This document shows, piece by piece, positions 14,051-21,166 of a stretch of DNA of 21,166 nt; within the stretch, counting starts at the first letter, position 1, and each line of letters starts with the position of its first letter. The notes beneath the pieces are model-generated. The model was not told the origin of the DNA, did not search any database, and was given only the letters and a program-made list of their open reading frames with translations. Made by a program: the position numbers and the translations under genes. The stretch lies in contig CAYOLL010000017.1 in assembly GCA_964404765.1 (NCBI GenBank), positions 37,663-58,828 of the forward strand. The letters are read 5' to 3'. The DNA is from CAYOLL01 sp964404765 [NCBI: uncultured Gemmatimonadota bacterium]. GTDB lineage: Bacteria > 4572-55.

Positions 14051-15982
14051 TCACGAAAGGCTGCCGACATCCAAAATAAAAGCCGGGCGGCCGTCGCCCA
14101 GAATCGTTACGCCGGTAAACATGTTCACCGCGTTGATAATACCGCGCAAGGGTTTGACCACAATTTCATTTTGACCGATCAGCTTGGAAACAACCAACCC
14201 GCGTCGCCGGGTTCCAACCTCGACGATCACGGCGGCTAGTTCTTTGTATTTGCTACGATCCACATTGGGAACTTCCAAAACATCGTCTAAACGGACTAAC
14301 GGCACCACCTCGCCGCGTAAAATAGTGACTTCTTCCTGGCGAATGGTCTGAATATCGGCCGGGTACAATTCCATGGTTTCGACAATATTCGTCAGCGGGA
14401 TCACATAAATCTCGCCAAAAGCATTGACTTCCAAACCTTGAATAATAGCCAACGTCAGCGGCAAACTTAAGCCAAACTGTGAGCCCGCGCCGATTGTGGA
14501 TGTGATGGTCAAAGAACCGCCCAAACTGCGGATACGGGTCCGAACCACATCCATTCCAACGCCACGGCCGGAAACGTCAGTAATCGTTGCTGCGGTTGAG
14601 AAACCCGGCCGGGTAATGATCATGTAAGCGTCTTCATCCGTTATTTGGCTGGCTTCTTCCGGCGTTAAAACGCCTTTTTCGATGGCTTTTTGTTTTAAAA
14701 AAGCAGGATCAAGCCCTTTGCCGTCATCTTCAATGGCAATAATAACACTGCTTCGCTCACGCGAGACCCGAATTTGGATGGTGCCATGTTCCGGCTTGCC
14801 GGCCCCGCGCCGCTTATCGGGCATTTCGATGCCGTGATCGATTGCATTACGCAGAATGTGAACCAGCGGGTCATTGATTTGATCCAGCACGGTTCGATCC
14901 AGTTCAATGTCACCGCCTTCGATATGCAGTTCAACCTGTTTGCCAAGTTCTTTCGAAGTATCGCGCACAAGACGCGGATACCGATCAAAGATTTCGCTGG
15001 CCGGCACCATTCGCGCCAGCATGACTTCATCACGCAGATTGGTGGTTAAACGGGCAAGCTGCTCAATCGTGCCGGAAATTTGCGCATCGCCAAAGACCTT
15101 TGTTGCCCGTGATAGCCGTCCGCGATTGAGCACTAATTCTTCGACCAGGTTCATTAAATTGTCAAGGTGCTCAATGGCAACCCTCACGGATTGCGTTTTT
15201 TGTGGCGCCGCCGCTTTCTTTTGGCGCTCTGGCGCTGTTTTTGTTTTTGCGTCTTGTTGCTCTCTTATGTCCTTGACTTGAACATTTTCAATTTCAAAGA
15301 CTTTAAGAACCGCTTGTTCGATGTCATTTTTTTGTTTGCTGGTTTGTAAGAAGACCTGAAAGCTATAGCCAAAGTTTTCAAGCTCGAGATCGCTTTCCGG
15401 GGGGATACATTGCAGGATTTTGCCCATATCCCGCAAGGTTTTCAGCACAATAAATGTCCGAACCCCTTTCATTTGACAATCTTTGTCAATGAAGACCGTT
15501 ACGTCAAACTGACTCCCATTCGTGGTCGTCAGCTCCGGCTCGGCCGCGGTGGGTAGGGCATTAATTACCGGCGAAGCGTCCGGCTTATCCGATGTAACAG
15601 GCTGTGCATAAACCAGCGCTTCAATCTGATCTTTTAGGCTTAAAAAATTTGTCTCGAGGGGCTCGCCGCGTGCCAATTGCTCGACAAAATGATCGAGAGC
15701 ATCAAACGCGGTAAAAAGTAAGTCGATAATTTCGGTACGAGGCTCGACTTCGCGCTTTCGCATCTGATCCATAATATCTTCAGTGCTGTGAGCAAAATCG
15801 GCAAGATCGTCAAAACCCATCGCTCCGGCCATTCCTTTAATCGAATGCATGGCCCGGAAGACTTCCTCCAAAGGTTCTAGTAAAGAGGTGTCTTTCTCAA
15901 ACTCCAACAAGGCTCTGTTGAGGTTAATAATGTTTTCGCGACTCTCCGCCACAAAAATGTCCTGATATTTGGACATATCCAT
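14051..15982 (-). CDS. cheA: CheA chemosensory histidine kinase
   Basis: A 643-residue kinase with the full CheA layout. P1 (HPt) has phospho-accepting His46 in FRAMHSIKGMAGAMGF. A P2-like CheY-docking domain spans about 159-235 (MKGVRTFIVLKTLRDMG). The P3 dimerisation helices are at about 265-332 (LDNLMNLVEELVLNRGRLSR). P4, the ATP-binding domain, has the N box HILRNAIDHG, DDGKG, and GRGVGMD. P5, the CheW-like domain, runs from about 512 to the end. It transfers phosphate from ATP to CheY (adjacent gene) under control of receptors coupled by CheW. Of three closely spaced ATGs, 15982 is chosen because AAGGA lies 8 nt upstream; the ATG at 15991 abuts that site. All catalytic boxes appear intact. 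No receptor gene is nearby. Confidence 0.96.
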   Translation of the reverse strand: MDMSKYQDIFVAESRENIINLNRALLEFEKDTSLLEPLEEVFRAMHSIKGMAGAMGFDDLADFAHSTEDIMDQMRKREVEPRTEIIDLLFTAFDALDHFVEQLARGEPLETNFLSLKDQIEALVYAQPVTSDKPDASPVINALPTAAEPELTTTNGSQFDVTVFIDKDCQMKGVRTFIVLKTLRDMGKILQCIPPESDLELENFGYSFQVFLQTSKQKNDIEQAVLKVFEIENVQVKDIREQQDAKTKTAPERQKKAAAPQKTQSVRVAIEHLDNLMNLVEELVLNRGRLSRATKVFGDAQISGTIEQLARLTTNLRDEVMLARMVPASEIFDRYPRLVRDTSKELGKQVELHIEGGDIELDRTVLDQINDPLVHILRNAIDHGIEMPDKRRGAGKPEHGTIQIRVSRERSSVIIAIEDDGKGLDPAFLKQKAIEKGVLTPEEASQITDEDAYMIITRPGFSTAATITDVSGRGVGMDVVRTRIRSLGGSLTITSTIGAGSQFGLSLPLTLAIIQGLEVNAFGEIYVIPLTNIVETMELYPADIQTIRQEEVTILRGEVVPLVRLDDVLEVPNVDRSKYKELAAVIVEVGTRRRGLVVSKLIGQNEIVVKPLRGIINAVNMFTGVTILGDGRPAFILDVGSLS

Positions 15983-16022
15983 GGTAAGCATCCTTGGTCA
16001 TTTGGATTATTGGGCGGTTAGA

Positions 16023-16385
16023 TCACGAGAGAACACGTTGAACGGCTGCCAGTACGCGTGATGCCTGAAAAGGTTTAATCACATAGTCTTTTGCCCCCGC
16101 TTGAATGGCTTCAATAACCAGCGATTGCTGACCCATGGCGCTACACATCAGAATACGCGCGTTGGGGTCATGTTCGATAATCCGCCGAACCGCCTCGATT
16201 CCATCCAATTCAGGCATGACAATATCCATCGTCACAAAGTCCGGCTCCAGTTGCTTGTACATATCGACCGCTTTCAGGCCAGTGTCTGCCTCACCACATA
16301 CGGTGTAGCCACCGCGCTCCAAAATGTCGCGAATGACTGATCGCATAAAAATTGCGTCATCAACAATTAATACCCTCGCGCTCAT
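16023..16385 (-). CDS. cheY: CheY response regulator
   Basis: A 120-residue stand-alone receiver domain. The acidic pocket is Asp9/Asp10 (VLIVDDAIFMR), the phosphoacceptor is Asp54 (VTMDIVMPELDG), and the switch residues are Ser82, Tyr101 and Lys104 (AKDYVIKPF). No output domain is attached, so it acts by binding partners after phosphorylation by CheA. The ribosome binding site AAGGG lies about 8 nt before the ATG. It sits 40 bp upstream of cheA and 28 bp after the first cheW. The nearby PATAN, TPR and ATPase proteins are possible targets in place of a flagellar switch, since no flagellar genes are in the window. Confidence 0.95.
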   Translation of the reverse strand: MSARVLIVDDAIFMRSVIRDILERGGYTVCGEADTGLKAVDMYKQLEPDFVTMDIVMPELDGIEAVRRIIEHDPNARILMCSAMGQQSLVIEAIQAGAKDYVIKPFQASRVLAAVQRVLS

Positions 16386-16413
16386 AGTATCATCCCTTTG
16401 CTTGCATGAAACA

Positions 16414-16905
16414 TTAGTCCTTGGTTTGACTCGTCATTTTTAAAACATTGTTAATATCGAGCAGAATAATCAACCGTTCGCCAATTTTGCCAATCCCGGC
16501 CATAAAATCGCTGCCAATGGATTCGTTAAATAGTGTCGGCCTTTCGTCAATTTCATTGATCGACAGACCCACAACCTCTTTGACGTCGTCAACGATGAAG
16601 CCGATTTTATTGGCTTCCTCATCCATGATAATGATGATGGTTGTTGCCGGTGTATCTTCGCGTGGCGTTAAATGAAATCGTTTGTGCAAATCAATAATGG
16701 GCACAATATGGTTGCGTAGATTGATGACGCCCTCAACAAAATAAGGCGCGCGGGGCATACGCACGATCGGCACCATCTCGCTAATTTCCAGAACTTTGCT
16801 GATCTGAATCCCATATTCCTCTTTTTCCAGACCAAAAACCACAATTTGCGTTTTATGATCCTCCGAGTATGATTCTTCTTGCAAAGATTCGAGCTCTGTC
16901 GCCAT
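16414..16905 (-). CDS. cheW: CheW coupling protein, first gene of the cluster
   Basis: A 163-residue single CheW domain preceded by a short acidic head (residues 1-18). Conserved features are TQIVVFGLEKEEYGIQISKV, VPIVRMPRAPYFVEGVINLR and IGFIVDDVKEVVGLS. The usual LRG turn reads LRN. CheW couples chemoreceptors to CheA and completes the core signalling unit with the two genes that follow. No good Shine-Dalgarno sequence precedes the ATG at 16905. A sigma70-type promoter lies about 135 nt further upstream. Confidence 0.94.
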   Translation of the reverse strand: MATELESLQEESYSEDHKTQIVVFGLEKEEYGIQISKVLEISEMVPIVRMPRAPYFVEGVINLRNHIVPIIDLHKRFHLTPREDTPATTIIIIMDEEANKIGFIVDDVKEVVGLSINEIDERPTLFNESIGSDFMAGIGKIGERLIILLDINNVLKMTSQTKD

Positions 16906-17046
16906 ACAATCGTTCGCATTTTCAAAAAATTTGCCGGTGTGTCCGCCGGTTTCATCATCATGATGAGACAGTAATTTATATACGGAGATTGCCGTTTGGC
17001 GAAAGGAATGCGCTTTCCCGAAAGAAAGCTAACGCACTAATCGTTG

Positions 17047-17075
17047 AATATATCAACAGCCATTTTAAAAGTCAA
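17047..17075 (-). promoter_or_regulatory. Sigma70-type promoter of the chemosensory cluster
   Basis: On the minus strand, TTGACT (17075-17070) and TATATT (17052-17047) are separated by exactly 17 bp, close to consensus. Predicted transcription starts near 17040, leaving a leader of about 135 nt before the cheW ATG at 16905. It is the only strong promoter-like signal I see before this gene set and probably drives the long minus-strand transcript. Confidence 0.72.
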
Positions 17076-17119
17076 GAAATTTGTAAATAACCTTTTGCCG
17101 ACAAGGTTTGTTGCTGACC

Positions 17120-17155
17120 ATAAAAGCGCTTATATGTAACTTTTTACGGGCGCTT
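17120..17155 (-). terminator. Possible weak terminator after uridine kinase
   Basis: Minus-strand hairpin AAGCGC (17155-17150) and GCGCTT (17129-17124) with a 20-nt loop, followed by a short T-run (TTTTA). The stem is only 6 bp and the loop is long, so termination would be inefficient. It lies between the uridine kinase stop and the chemosensory promoter, where a terminator is expected. Confidence 0.3.
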
Positions 17156-17193
17156 CAAATGAGACGCGCATCTATCGATAATTGTTTCAAAAG

Positions 17194-17829
17194 TTATGCA
17201 TGAAGATGGCTTGTATTGAGGCAGCTCTTTATTTTGGTTACGATCAGGTCTATCACCGCCGGATTTTGAGCGCCGTTGGGCAGGATTAAATCGGCCTTTT
17301 CGCGCAATTTCTCGACATGCTGTAAATGCATCGGCATGACGGTTTGCTGGTATTGTTTTGTGATCGATTCTAATGTCCGTCCGCGCGTAGCGATATCGCG
17401 GTATATCCGCCGAATCAAACGCACATCGCTGGCAACATCAATAAAGAGTTTGAGGTCAAGCAAATTAAACACACGCGGATCAGAAAATGCCAGAATGCCT
17501 TCCAAAATCAAGACCGGTTTGGGTAAAATCCGAATGGCTTCCAAGCTGCGACGATGAACTCTGAAGTCATAGATTGGGCAATCAATCGGCATGCTTTTTT
17601 TTAAATCAAGTAGATGATGATGAAGTAAGTCCAGATCATACGCATCCGGGTGATCAAAATTATGATGCCCTTGTGAGTCTTTGGGTATTGCCGATATATC
17701 TTTATAGTAGGAATCTAAAAAAAGATAAGCCAGACCCTCATCGCCTACCGTTTGTTTAATGGAATCCAAAAAAGTTGTTTTCCCGGAACCGGTCCCTCCG
17801 GCAACTCCAATAGAATAAATTAAGCTCAT
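17194..17829 (-). CDS. udk: Uridine kinase
   Basis: A 211-residue P-loop kinase of the uridine kinase/phosphoribulokinase family, which phosphorylates uridine and cytidine in pyrimidine salvage. Walker A is GGTGSGKTT (11-19). It is followed by the lid and substrate elements FLDSYYKD, HHNFDHPDAYDLDLL (the family's FDHPDAFD-like segment) and PIYDFRVHRR. LILEGILAF is the second-strand motif, and the later segment RRIYRDIATRGRTLESI is also characteristic. Length is normal. The upstream region consists of a hairpin repeat, and no strong ribosome binding site is evident before 17829. It lies downstream of the YmdB gene in the same direction. Confidence 0.92.
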   Translation of the reverse strand: MSLIYSIGVAGGTGSGKTTFLDSIKQTVGDEGLAYLFLDSYYKDISAIPKDSQGHHNFDHPDAYDLDLLHHHLLDLKKSMPIDCPIYDFRVHRRSLEAIRILPKPVLILEGILAFSDPRVFNLLDLKLFIDVASDVRLIRRIYRDIATRGRTLESITKQYQQTVMPMHLQHVEKLREKADLILPNGAQNPAVIDLIVTKIKSCLNTSHLHA

Positions 17830-17852
17830 TTTAGTTCTTGGTCTCTAATCTT

Positions 17853-17965
17853 TGGCTTATGGAACAAGTTTGTGGAAATCGCAACCTTGCGAAGGCTTCA
17901 GTGCACAAAACATACGGATTTCAAATTAAGCCGTCGCAAGGTTTCACCATCTTATCCCATGAACC
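17853..17965. repeat. Dispersed hairpin repeat, family A copy 2
   Basis: A 113-bp element nearly identical to 3008-3119 (about five differences, including a 1-bp indel). The arms AACCTTGCGAAGGCTT (17883-17898) and AAGCCGTCGCAAGGTT (17928-17943) pair with one mismatch. Its right end touches the stop codon of the YmdB gene and its left end is 23 bp before the uridine kinase start, so it fills the intergenic space between two co-directional genes. Confidence 0.95.
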
Positions 17966-18777
17966 TAATCTTTATCATCAGGGTCAATAGATCCGCGCTT
18001 GTAAAAGCGACGCAGTCTTTCAATCGAACGGGCCTGCCCGCTATTTTCGTTAATCTCGATGACAACGGCATTCAGCATAATATTGTTTTCTTCAGGCTCA
18101 AATTTATGGGGACGACCCGTTATGAAGCTGGCGATTACTGCCTCGGATTGGCTGCCTATGACAGAGTTCAGACCACCGACCATACCAACATCGGTAATAA
18201 AAGCCGTGCCTTTGGGCAAAATCCGTTCGTCGGCGGTTTGAATGTGGGTATGAGTGCCCAGTACTGCGCTGACTTTGCCGTCAACATAGAGTCCAAACGC
18301 ATTCTTTTCGGAAGTTGCCTCTGCGTGAAAATCAACAAGAACCAAATTTGTTTGATCTTTGAGCCGGTTTAGCTCGGCATCAATGGCCCGAAACGGGCAG
18401 TCTATCGGGCGCATAAAGGTGCGCCCCATAACATTAACAATGGCTAAGGGCAGTTTGTCGTCCGGTCGAAAAATGACTGAGCCACGCCCCGGTGTCCCGG
18501 GTGGAAAGTTTAATGGTCGTAATAAGTTAGGCTGCTCGCGAATGTAGTTTTCAATTTCGTTGTACTTCCAGGTATGGTTGCCCGTAGTGATGACATCGAC
18601 GCCGGCATTGAAGAGTTTTTGGGCGGTTTTCTTGGTGATGCCGATGCCGCCGGCCACATTTTCTCCGTTTAAAATGGTCACGTCAATATGAAACTCTTGC
18701 TTGAGCGTCCGCAGATTTTCGGCCACAACGGCCCGCCCCGGACGACCGATGGCATCACCAATAAAGAGAATTTGCAC
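17965..18777 (-). CDS. ymdB: YmdB-family metallophosphoesterase
   Basis: A 270-residue enzyme of the YmdB (TIGR00282) family, a calcineurin-like phosphodiesterase implicated in cyclic 2',3'-nucleotide hydrolysis and RNA metabolism in Bacillus. Metal ligands are visible: Asp8 (FIGDAIG), Glu39-Asn40 (NGENVAGG), Asn67-His68 (TGNHTW), His151 (DFHAEATSEK), and His176 and His178 (GTHTHIQTAD). The length is typical. The start is GTG at 18777, with GGAG 5 nt upstream; that site lies in the last codons of the preceding gene, whose stop is 2 bp away, so the two are likely translationally coupled. RNase Y, a common neighbour of ymdB, is not in the window. Confidence 0.93.
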   Translation of the reverse strand: MQILFIGDAIGRPGRAVVAENLRTLKQEFHIDVTILNGENVAGGIGITKKTAQKLFNAGVDVITTGNHTWKYNEIENYIREQPNLLRPLNFPPGTPGRGSVIFRPDDKLPLAIVNVMGRTFMRPIDCPFRAIDAELNRLKDQTNLVLVDFHAEATSEKNAFGLYVDGKVSAVLGTHTHIQTADERILPKGTAFITDVGMVGGLNSVIGSQSEAVIASFITGRPHKFEPEENNIMLNAVVIEINENSGQARSIERLRRFYKRGSIDPDDKD

Positions 18778-18779
18778 GT

Positions 18780-20411
18780 TTACTCCGTCATGTTTTCTGA
18801 GTTATTAAGTTGGCTGGTATTGGCTTGCAACGCTTCCCAACGTCGCAGAGCTAATGATCGGAATAGCTCGTCTAACCGTGTGTTCGCGGCTAAAATGCGC
18901 AATTCCAGGCCGGACAAATGATCCAAAAATCGTGTTTTTAAATAGGCCGGTGTGTGGGGATTGTGCAAAAGGCCTATTTTAATCGGATGTATTTCGCCCC
19001 AGGAAACGTGTATACCGATTCTTTCCAGCAAAAGATTGCTTGTCTCCGGCCAATTGACAATCCGCACGATCTCCGCTTCTTTAAGTCGGGCATGATAGAA
19101 CAAAGCTGCCAAAATCCGCTCATCACGTGTGTTTAGCAAAATTTCCGCCACCATCCATGGTGAGTATTCCGCCAAACTGAGCTGATCCGCTAATGTCAAT
19201 TCTTCAAAAGTCTTTTGAAGCTCAAAATAGGCTGCGCGCCGAATTGACCAACTTAGCTCTGTTTTTTGAACAACGGCAATCAGGTCGTTTTGCAATAAAT
19301 CCGCAAGAAACCGATTGGCCAATTCGAAAGGCGCATTGCGGTTATTAACAATGCCGTTTTTGATGGAGTACCGACAGTTCCAGTATGGGTTGGCGGCAAC
19401 TTTCCCCAATACTTCCGCGGGGGTAGAATCACGTAAGGTCAGGCCAACAATATCCAGTTCAGCCAAACGTGGATTATCCAGCAGCGCTTCCACTACGATC
19501 GGACTTTTGTCGTATAGCAATAAGTTGAGTTCGCTCCCCTTAACTTTACGGGCAATCTCGACGCGCTCGCCGGTGCGCATATTTTCAAAGTGCTTCCGCG
19601 CTTCAATCGTGATATCGTCCAGGCGCGGCTCATTTTGCTCACGCAAAATGGCTTCCCATGAACGAATATCCAAATCCAGATCAAATGCCGTGGGAATCAG
19701 TTCGCCAATTAGACGTTGATTTAGAATATTGGACGTATCCAATATAATATTTTCTTTTTCGACATGATTAAACTTGTACGCAAATAAAACGCCCAACGTA
19801 AGCGCAAAAGTATCCTCTGAAACTTTATACCGAAAAAAAATGTCGAAAAATTCCGTGATTTTAAAAGCTAAATTCCGAAAGCCTTGCGTCTTGCAAATTT
19901 TTTGCAGGATGCGAACAATGGCGGGCAGCGGCAAATGAAAGCGCTTATCATCCGTTGCATGATACAGGCTATGGCTCAATTGCTGAAAATGCTGAACAAT
20001 GGCAATAAAAATTAAGCTGCTTTCGCGAAAAATCAGCATATCCAGATAAATATGTAATAGCTCATAATGCCCGCGCGATTGAAGCTCGTCAAACATGCCC
20101 TGCAAAATAACAACGCCCTGCTGTTTCCAAATTTGATCCACCGGCAAGGAGCTCAAAAGCGCGGCGTCTCCGATAGGGGAATAGGACTGCGAAAGTTGAT
20201 ACGAAGTTGCTAATAGATCACAGACCTGGACCGAACTCAGGCTGCGCATAATTTTTGCCAGGCGTATGGTGCGTTCGCCAATATCACAGATAAATTTTAG
20301 TTGAATTAAGTATTGGCGCTGCTCAAGTTGATATTGTTCAAAATAGGCTTGAGATACAGCATCATACGCTTCACCGGGCCCTGGATTTTTAGCAATTTCC
20401 CTGATAGACAT
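18780..20411 (-). CDS. Unrecognised helical-repeat protein coupled to ymdB
   Basis: A 543-residue protein I cannot assign with confidence. It is strongly helical throughout. Residues of about 280-400 show HEAT- or LRV-like spacing, with short degenerate units such as GERVEIARKVKGSELNLLLY, SPIVVEALLDNPRLAELDIV and TPAEVLGKVAANPYWNCRYS. This resembles a conserved hypothetical family of repeat proteins (compare DUF2336 and leucine-rich-repeat-variant proteins). There is no signal peptide, membrane segment or catalytic motif. The N-terminal 250 residues are hydrophobic-helical and resemble a TPR/HEAT-like scaffold. It ends 2 bp before ymdB and carries that gene's ribosome binding site, so co-expression is likely. 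The ribosome binding site before its own ATG at 20411 is weak. Confidence 0.85.
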   Translation of the reverse strand: MSIREIAKNPGPGEAYDAVSQAYFEQYQLEQRQYLIQLKFICDIGERTIRLAKIMRSLSSVQVCDLLATSYQLSQSYSPIGDAALLSSLPVDQIWKQQGVVILQGMFDELQSRGHYELLHIYLDMLIFRESSLIFIAIVQHFQQLSHSLYHATDDKRFHLPLPAIVRILQKICKTQGFRNLAFKITEFFDIFFRYKVSEDTFALTLGVLFAYKFNHVEKENIILDTSNILNQRLIGELIPTAFDLDLDIRSWEAILREQNEPRLDDITIEARKHFENMRTGERVEIARKVKGSELNLLLYDKSPIVVEALLDNPRLAELDIVGLTLRDSTPAEVLGKVAANPYWNCRYSIKNGIVNNRNAPFELANRFLADLLQNDLIAVVQKTELSWSIRRAAYFELQKTFEELTLADQLSLAEYSPWMVAEILLNTRDERILAALFYHARLKEAEIVRIVNWPETSNLLLERIGIHVSWGEIHPIKIGLLHNPHTPAYLKTRFLDHLSGLELRILAANTRLDELFRSLALRRWEALQANTSQLNNSENMTE

Positions 20412-20437
20412 AGCATATTCAAATTGGCATAGTTTAG

Positions 20438-20608
20438 CCTGGATTATTCATGAAATAACCACGAAATACTCGAAACACACGAAAATAAAGAATTGTAGAG
20501 CGTGATGCCAAAATTTTGAATTTTTGAATTTTGCCTGTCCGAGCTACGCAACGCTTTAATTCATAAACCTTTCGTATATTTTGTGTGTTTCGTGGTGAAT
20601 AATTCAGG
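20438..20608. repeat. Imperfect long inverted repeat, family B
   Basis: The left end starts CCTGGATTATTCA and continues through CCACGAAA and GAAACACACGAAAATA. The right end is the complement of CCTGAATTATTCA, CCACGAAACACAC and AAAATA, so the two sides are inverted copies with an 8-bp insertion (TGAAATAA) and other gaps in the left arm. The centre contains TTTTGAATTTTTGAATTTTG. It fills the gap between the DUF948-like gene, abutting its stop codon, and the 543-residue gene. It looks like a non-autonomous mobile or REP-type element. Confidence 0.8.
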
Positions 20609-21004
20609 TTAGTGGCGATTTTTTTTGATGTAGCGATCGTATAAATCCTTGCCCTTCAAAATGCTGACAAAAGCGGCAATCGCGCCCAAAATAGCCGGCC
20701 TGTTGGTCTTATTCAGCACTTCTTCTTTAAAAGCGGACATGTCTTCAGCGACATCCCGGACAATATCAAGGGAAGGCTCGACTTTTAGAATTTGGCGGTT
20801 GGCATTTCGCACCATTTCGTCCAGATCTTTGGTAATATGCTCAATTTGCCGAACCGCCGGAACCACTTCCCGATCCAAATGGTCGATAAAGGTTTCAATG
20901 CGGTAAATAGCGCGCATGATTTGACTCATCATAAAAATAAGCGAAATGCATAAGCCAAAAAGCACGAAGGCGATGAACAAAATTGCAAAGTCAACAACGC
21001 TCAT
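20609..21004 (-). CDS. DUF948-like single-pass membrane protein
   Basis: A 131-residue protein. One N-terminal membrane helix (VVDFAILFIAFVLFGLCISL, about 3-27) is followed by a cytoplasmic coiled-coil-like region (YRIETFIDHLDREVVPAVRQ onward) and a second weakly hydrophobic patch (RPAILGAIAAFVSILKG). This matches the general plan of DUF948/YtxG-type proteins, whose function is poorly known. I chose ATG 21004, with GTGGA about 7 nt upstream, because the frame upstream to 21100 gives a less natural N-terminus. The gene is followed directly by the family B repeat. Confidence 0.75.
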   Translation of the reverse strand: MSVVDFAILFIAFVLFGLCISLIFMMSQIMRAIYRIETFIDHLDREVVPAVRQIEHITKDLDEMVRNANRQILKVEPSLDIVRDVAEDMSAFKEEVLNKTNRPAILGAIAAFVSILKGKDLYDRYIKKNRH

Positions 21005-21114
21005 AGTTATATCCACTTTTGATGACAAAAACAAGACGAAGCAGCCAGAAAGATGCTCTTTCCAACTGCTTCGATAGATGACATAACAGACGATTAGCAT
21101 TCGTCAAACCCTAA

Positions 21115-21160
21115 CCTGAATTATTCATGAAGTGACAAAAAAAGCAAGCATTTTTTGTCA
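21115..21160. repeat. Family B repeat end plus AT-rich hairpin
   Basis: CCTGAATTATTCATGAA (21115-21131) matches the left end of the repeat at 20438 with one difference. It is followed by a hairpin with arms TGACAAAAAA (21133-21142) and TTTTTTGTCA (21151-21160). The element is cut by the window end, so its full length is unknown. Confidence 0.7.
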
Positions 21161-21166
21161 TAACAT

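Noticed and set aside
17872-18372. 166-codon plus-strand reading frame
   Set aside because: It begins in the family A repeat and then runs antisense through the ymdB gene, which has clear family motifs.
21005-21100. 32-residue N-terminal extension of the DUF948-like protein
   Set aside because: The downstream ATG at 21004 has a usable ribosome binding site and places the membrane helix at the N-terminus.
21133-21160. Terminator
   Set aside because: The stem is almost all A-T with no GC core and no T-run beyond the stem; it appears to be part of the family B repeat.

Overview
The window is bacterial chromosome with moderate base composition, dense coding and many short intergenic inverted repeats. 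An M16 peptidase with a signal peptide suggests a Gram-negative envelope. The gene mix (dihydroorotate dehydrogenase-like protein, YmdB phosphoesterase, PATAN/DUF4388 and TPR proteins beside a CheA/CheW/CheC system) fits an environmental lineage such as the FCB/Calditrichota-type or Acidobacteria/deltaproteobacterial-type groups. That placement is a weak inference, because nothing here is a firm taxonomic marker.

Left part, plus strand (1-5557): a 15-bp tandem repeat and a hairpin repeat precede a full-length two-module M16 zinc peptidase. Next come a dispersed hairpin repeat, a terminator and a clear sigma70-type promoter overlapped by three LexA-box-like palindromes. This promoter drives a 64-residue unknown protein and a LexA-like repressor that lacks the usual Ala-Gly cleavage site. 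A GC-rich terminator closes that unit. A dihydroorotate dehydrogenase-like flavoprotein follows and ends 4 bp from a convergent gene.

Centre, minus strand (16905 down to 5562): a long co-directional cluster starts from a near-consensus promoter at about 17075-17047. In transcription order it reads cheW, cheY, cheA, an ExeA-type AAA ATPase, a second cheW with a Pro/Ala-rich arm, cheC, a giant TPR protein, a DUF4388/PATAN protein, a protein with two complete DnaA-type AAA+ modules, and a hotdog acyl-CoA thioesterase. No receptor, CheR, CheB or CheD is present. The DnaA-like protein lacks both the N-terminal domain I and the DNA-binding domain IV of DnaA, so it is a tandem DnaA-derived ATPase and not a replication initiator. 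Its 17-bp overlap with the PATAN gene and the gene order suggest that two-component signalling is tied to an ATPase and scaffold output. Type IV pilus-like surface machinery is one possible target. This cluster is the strongest candidate in the window for an undescribed system.

Right part, minus strand (21004 down to 17194): a one-helix DUF948-like membrane protein, an unrecognised 543-residue helical-repeat protein, a YmdB-family metallophosphoesterase and uridine kinase.

At least four kinds of intergenic inverted repeat occur. One family, with the core AACCTTGCGAAGG, is present three times. One of those copies lies inside the chemosensory cluster and supplies the likely ribosome binding site of the ExeA-type ATPase.
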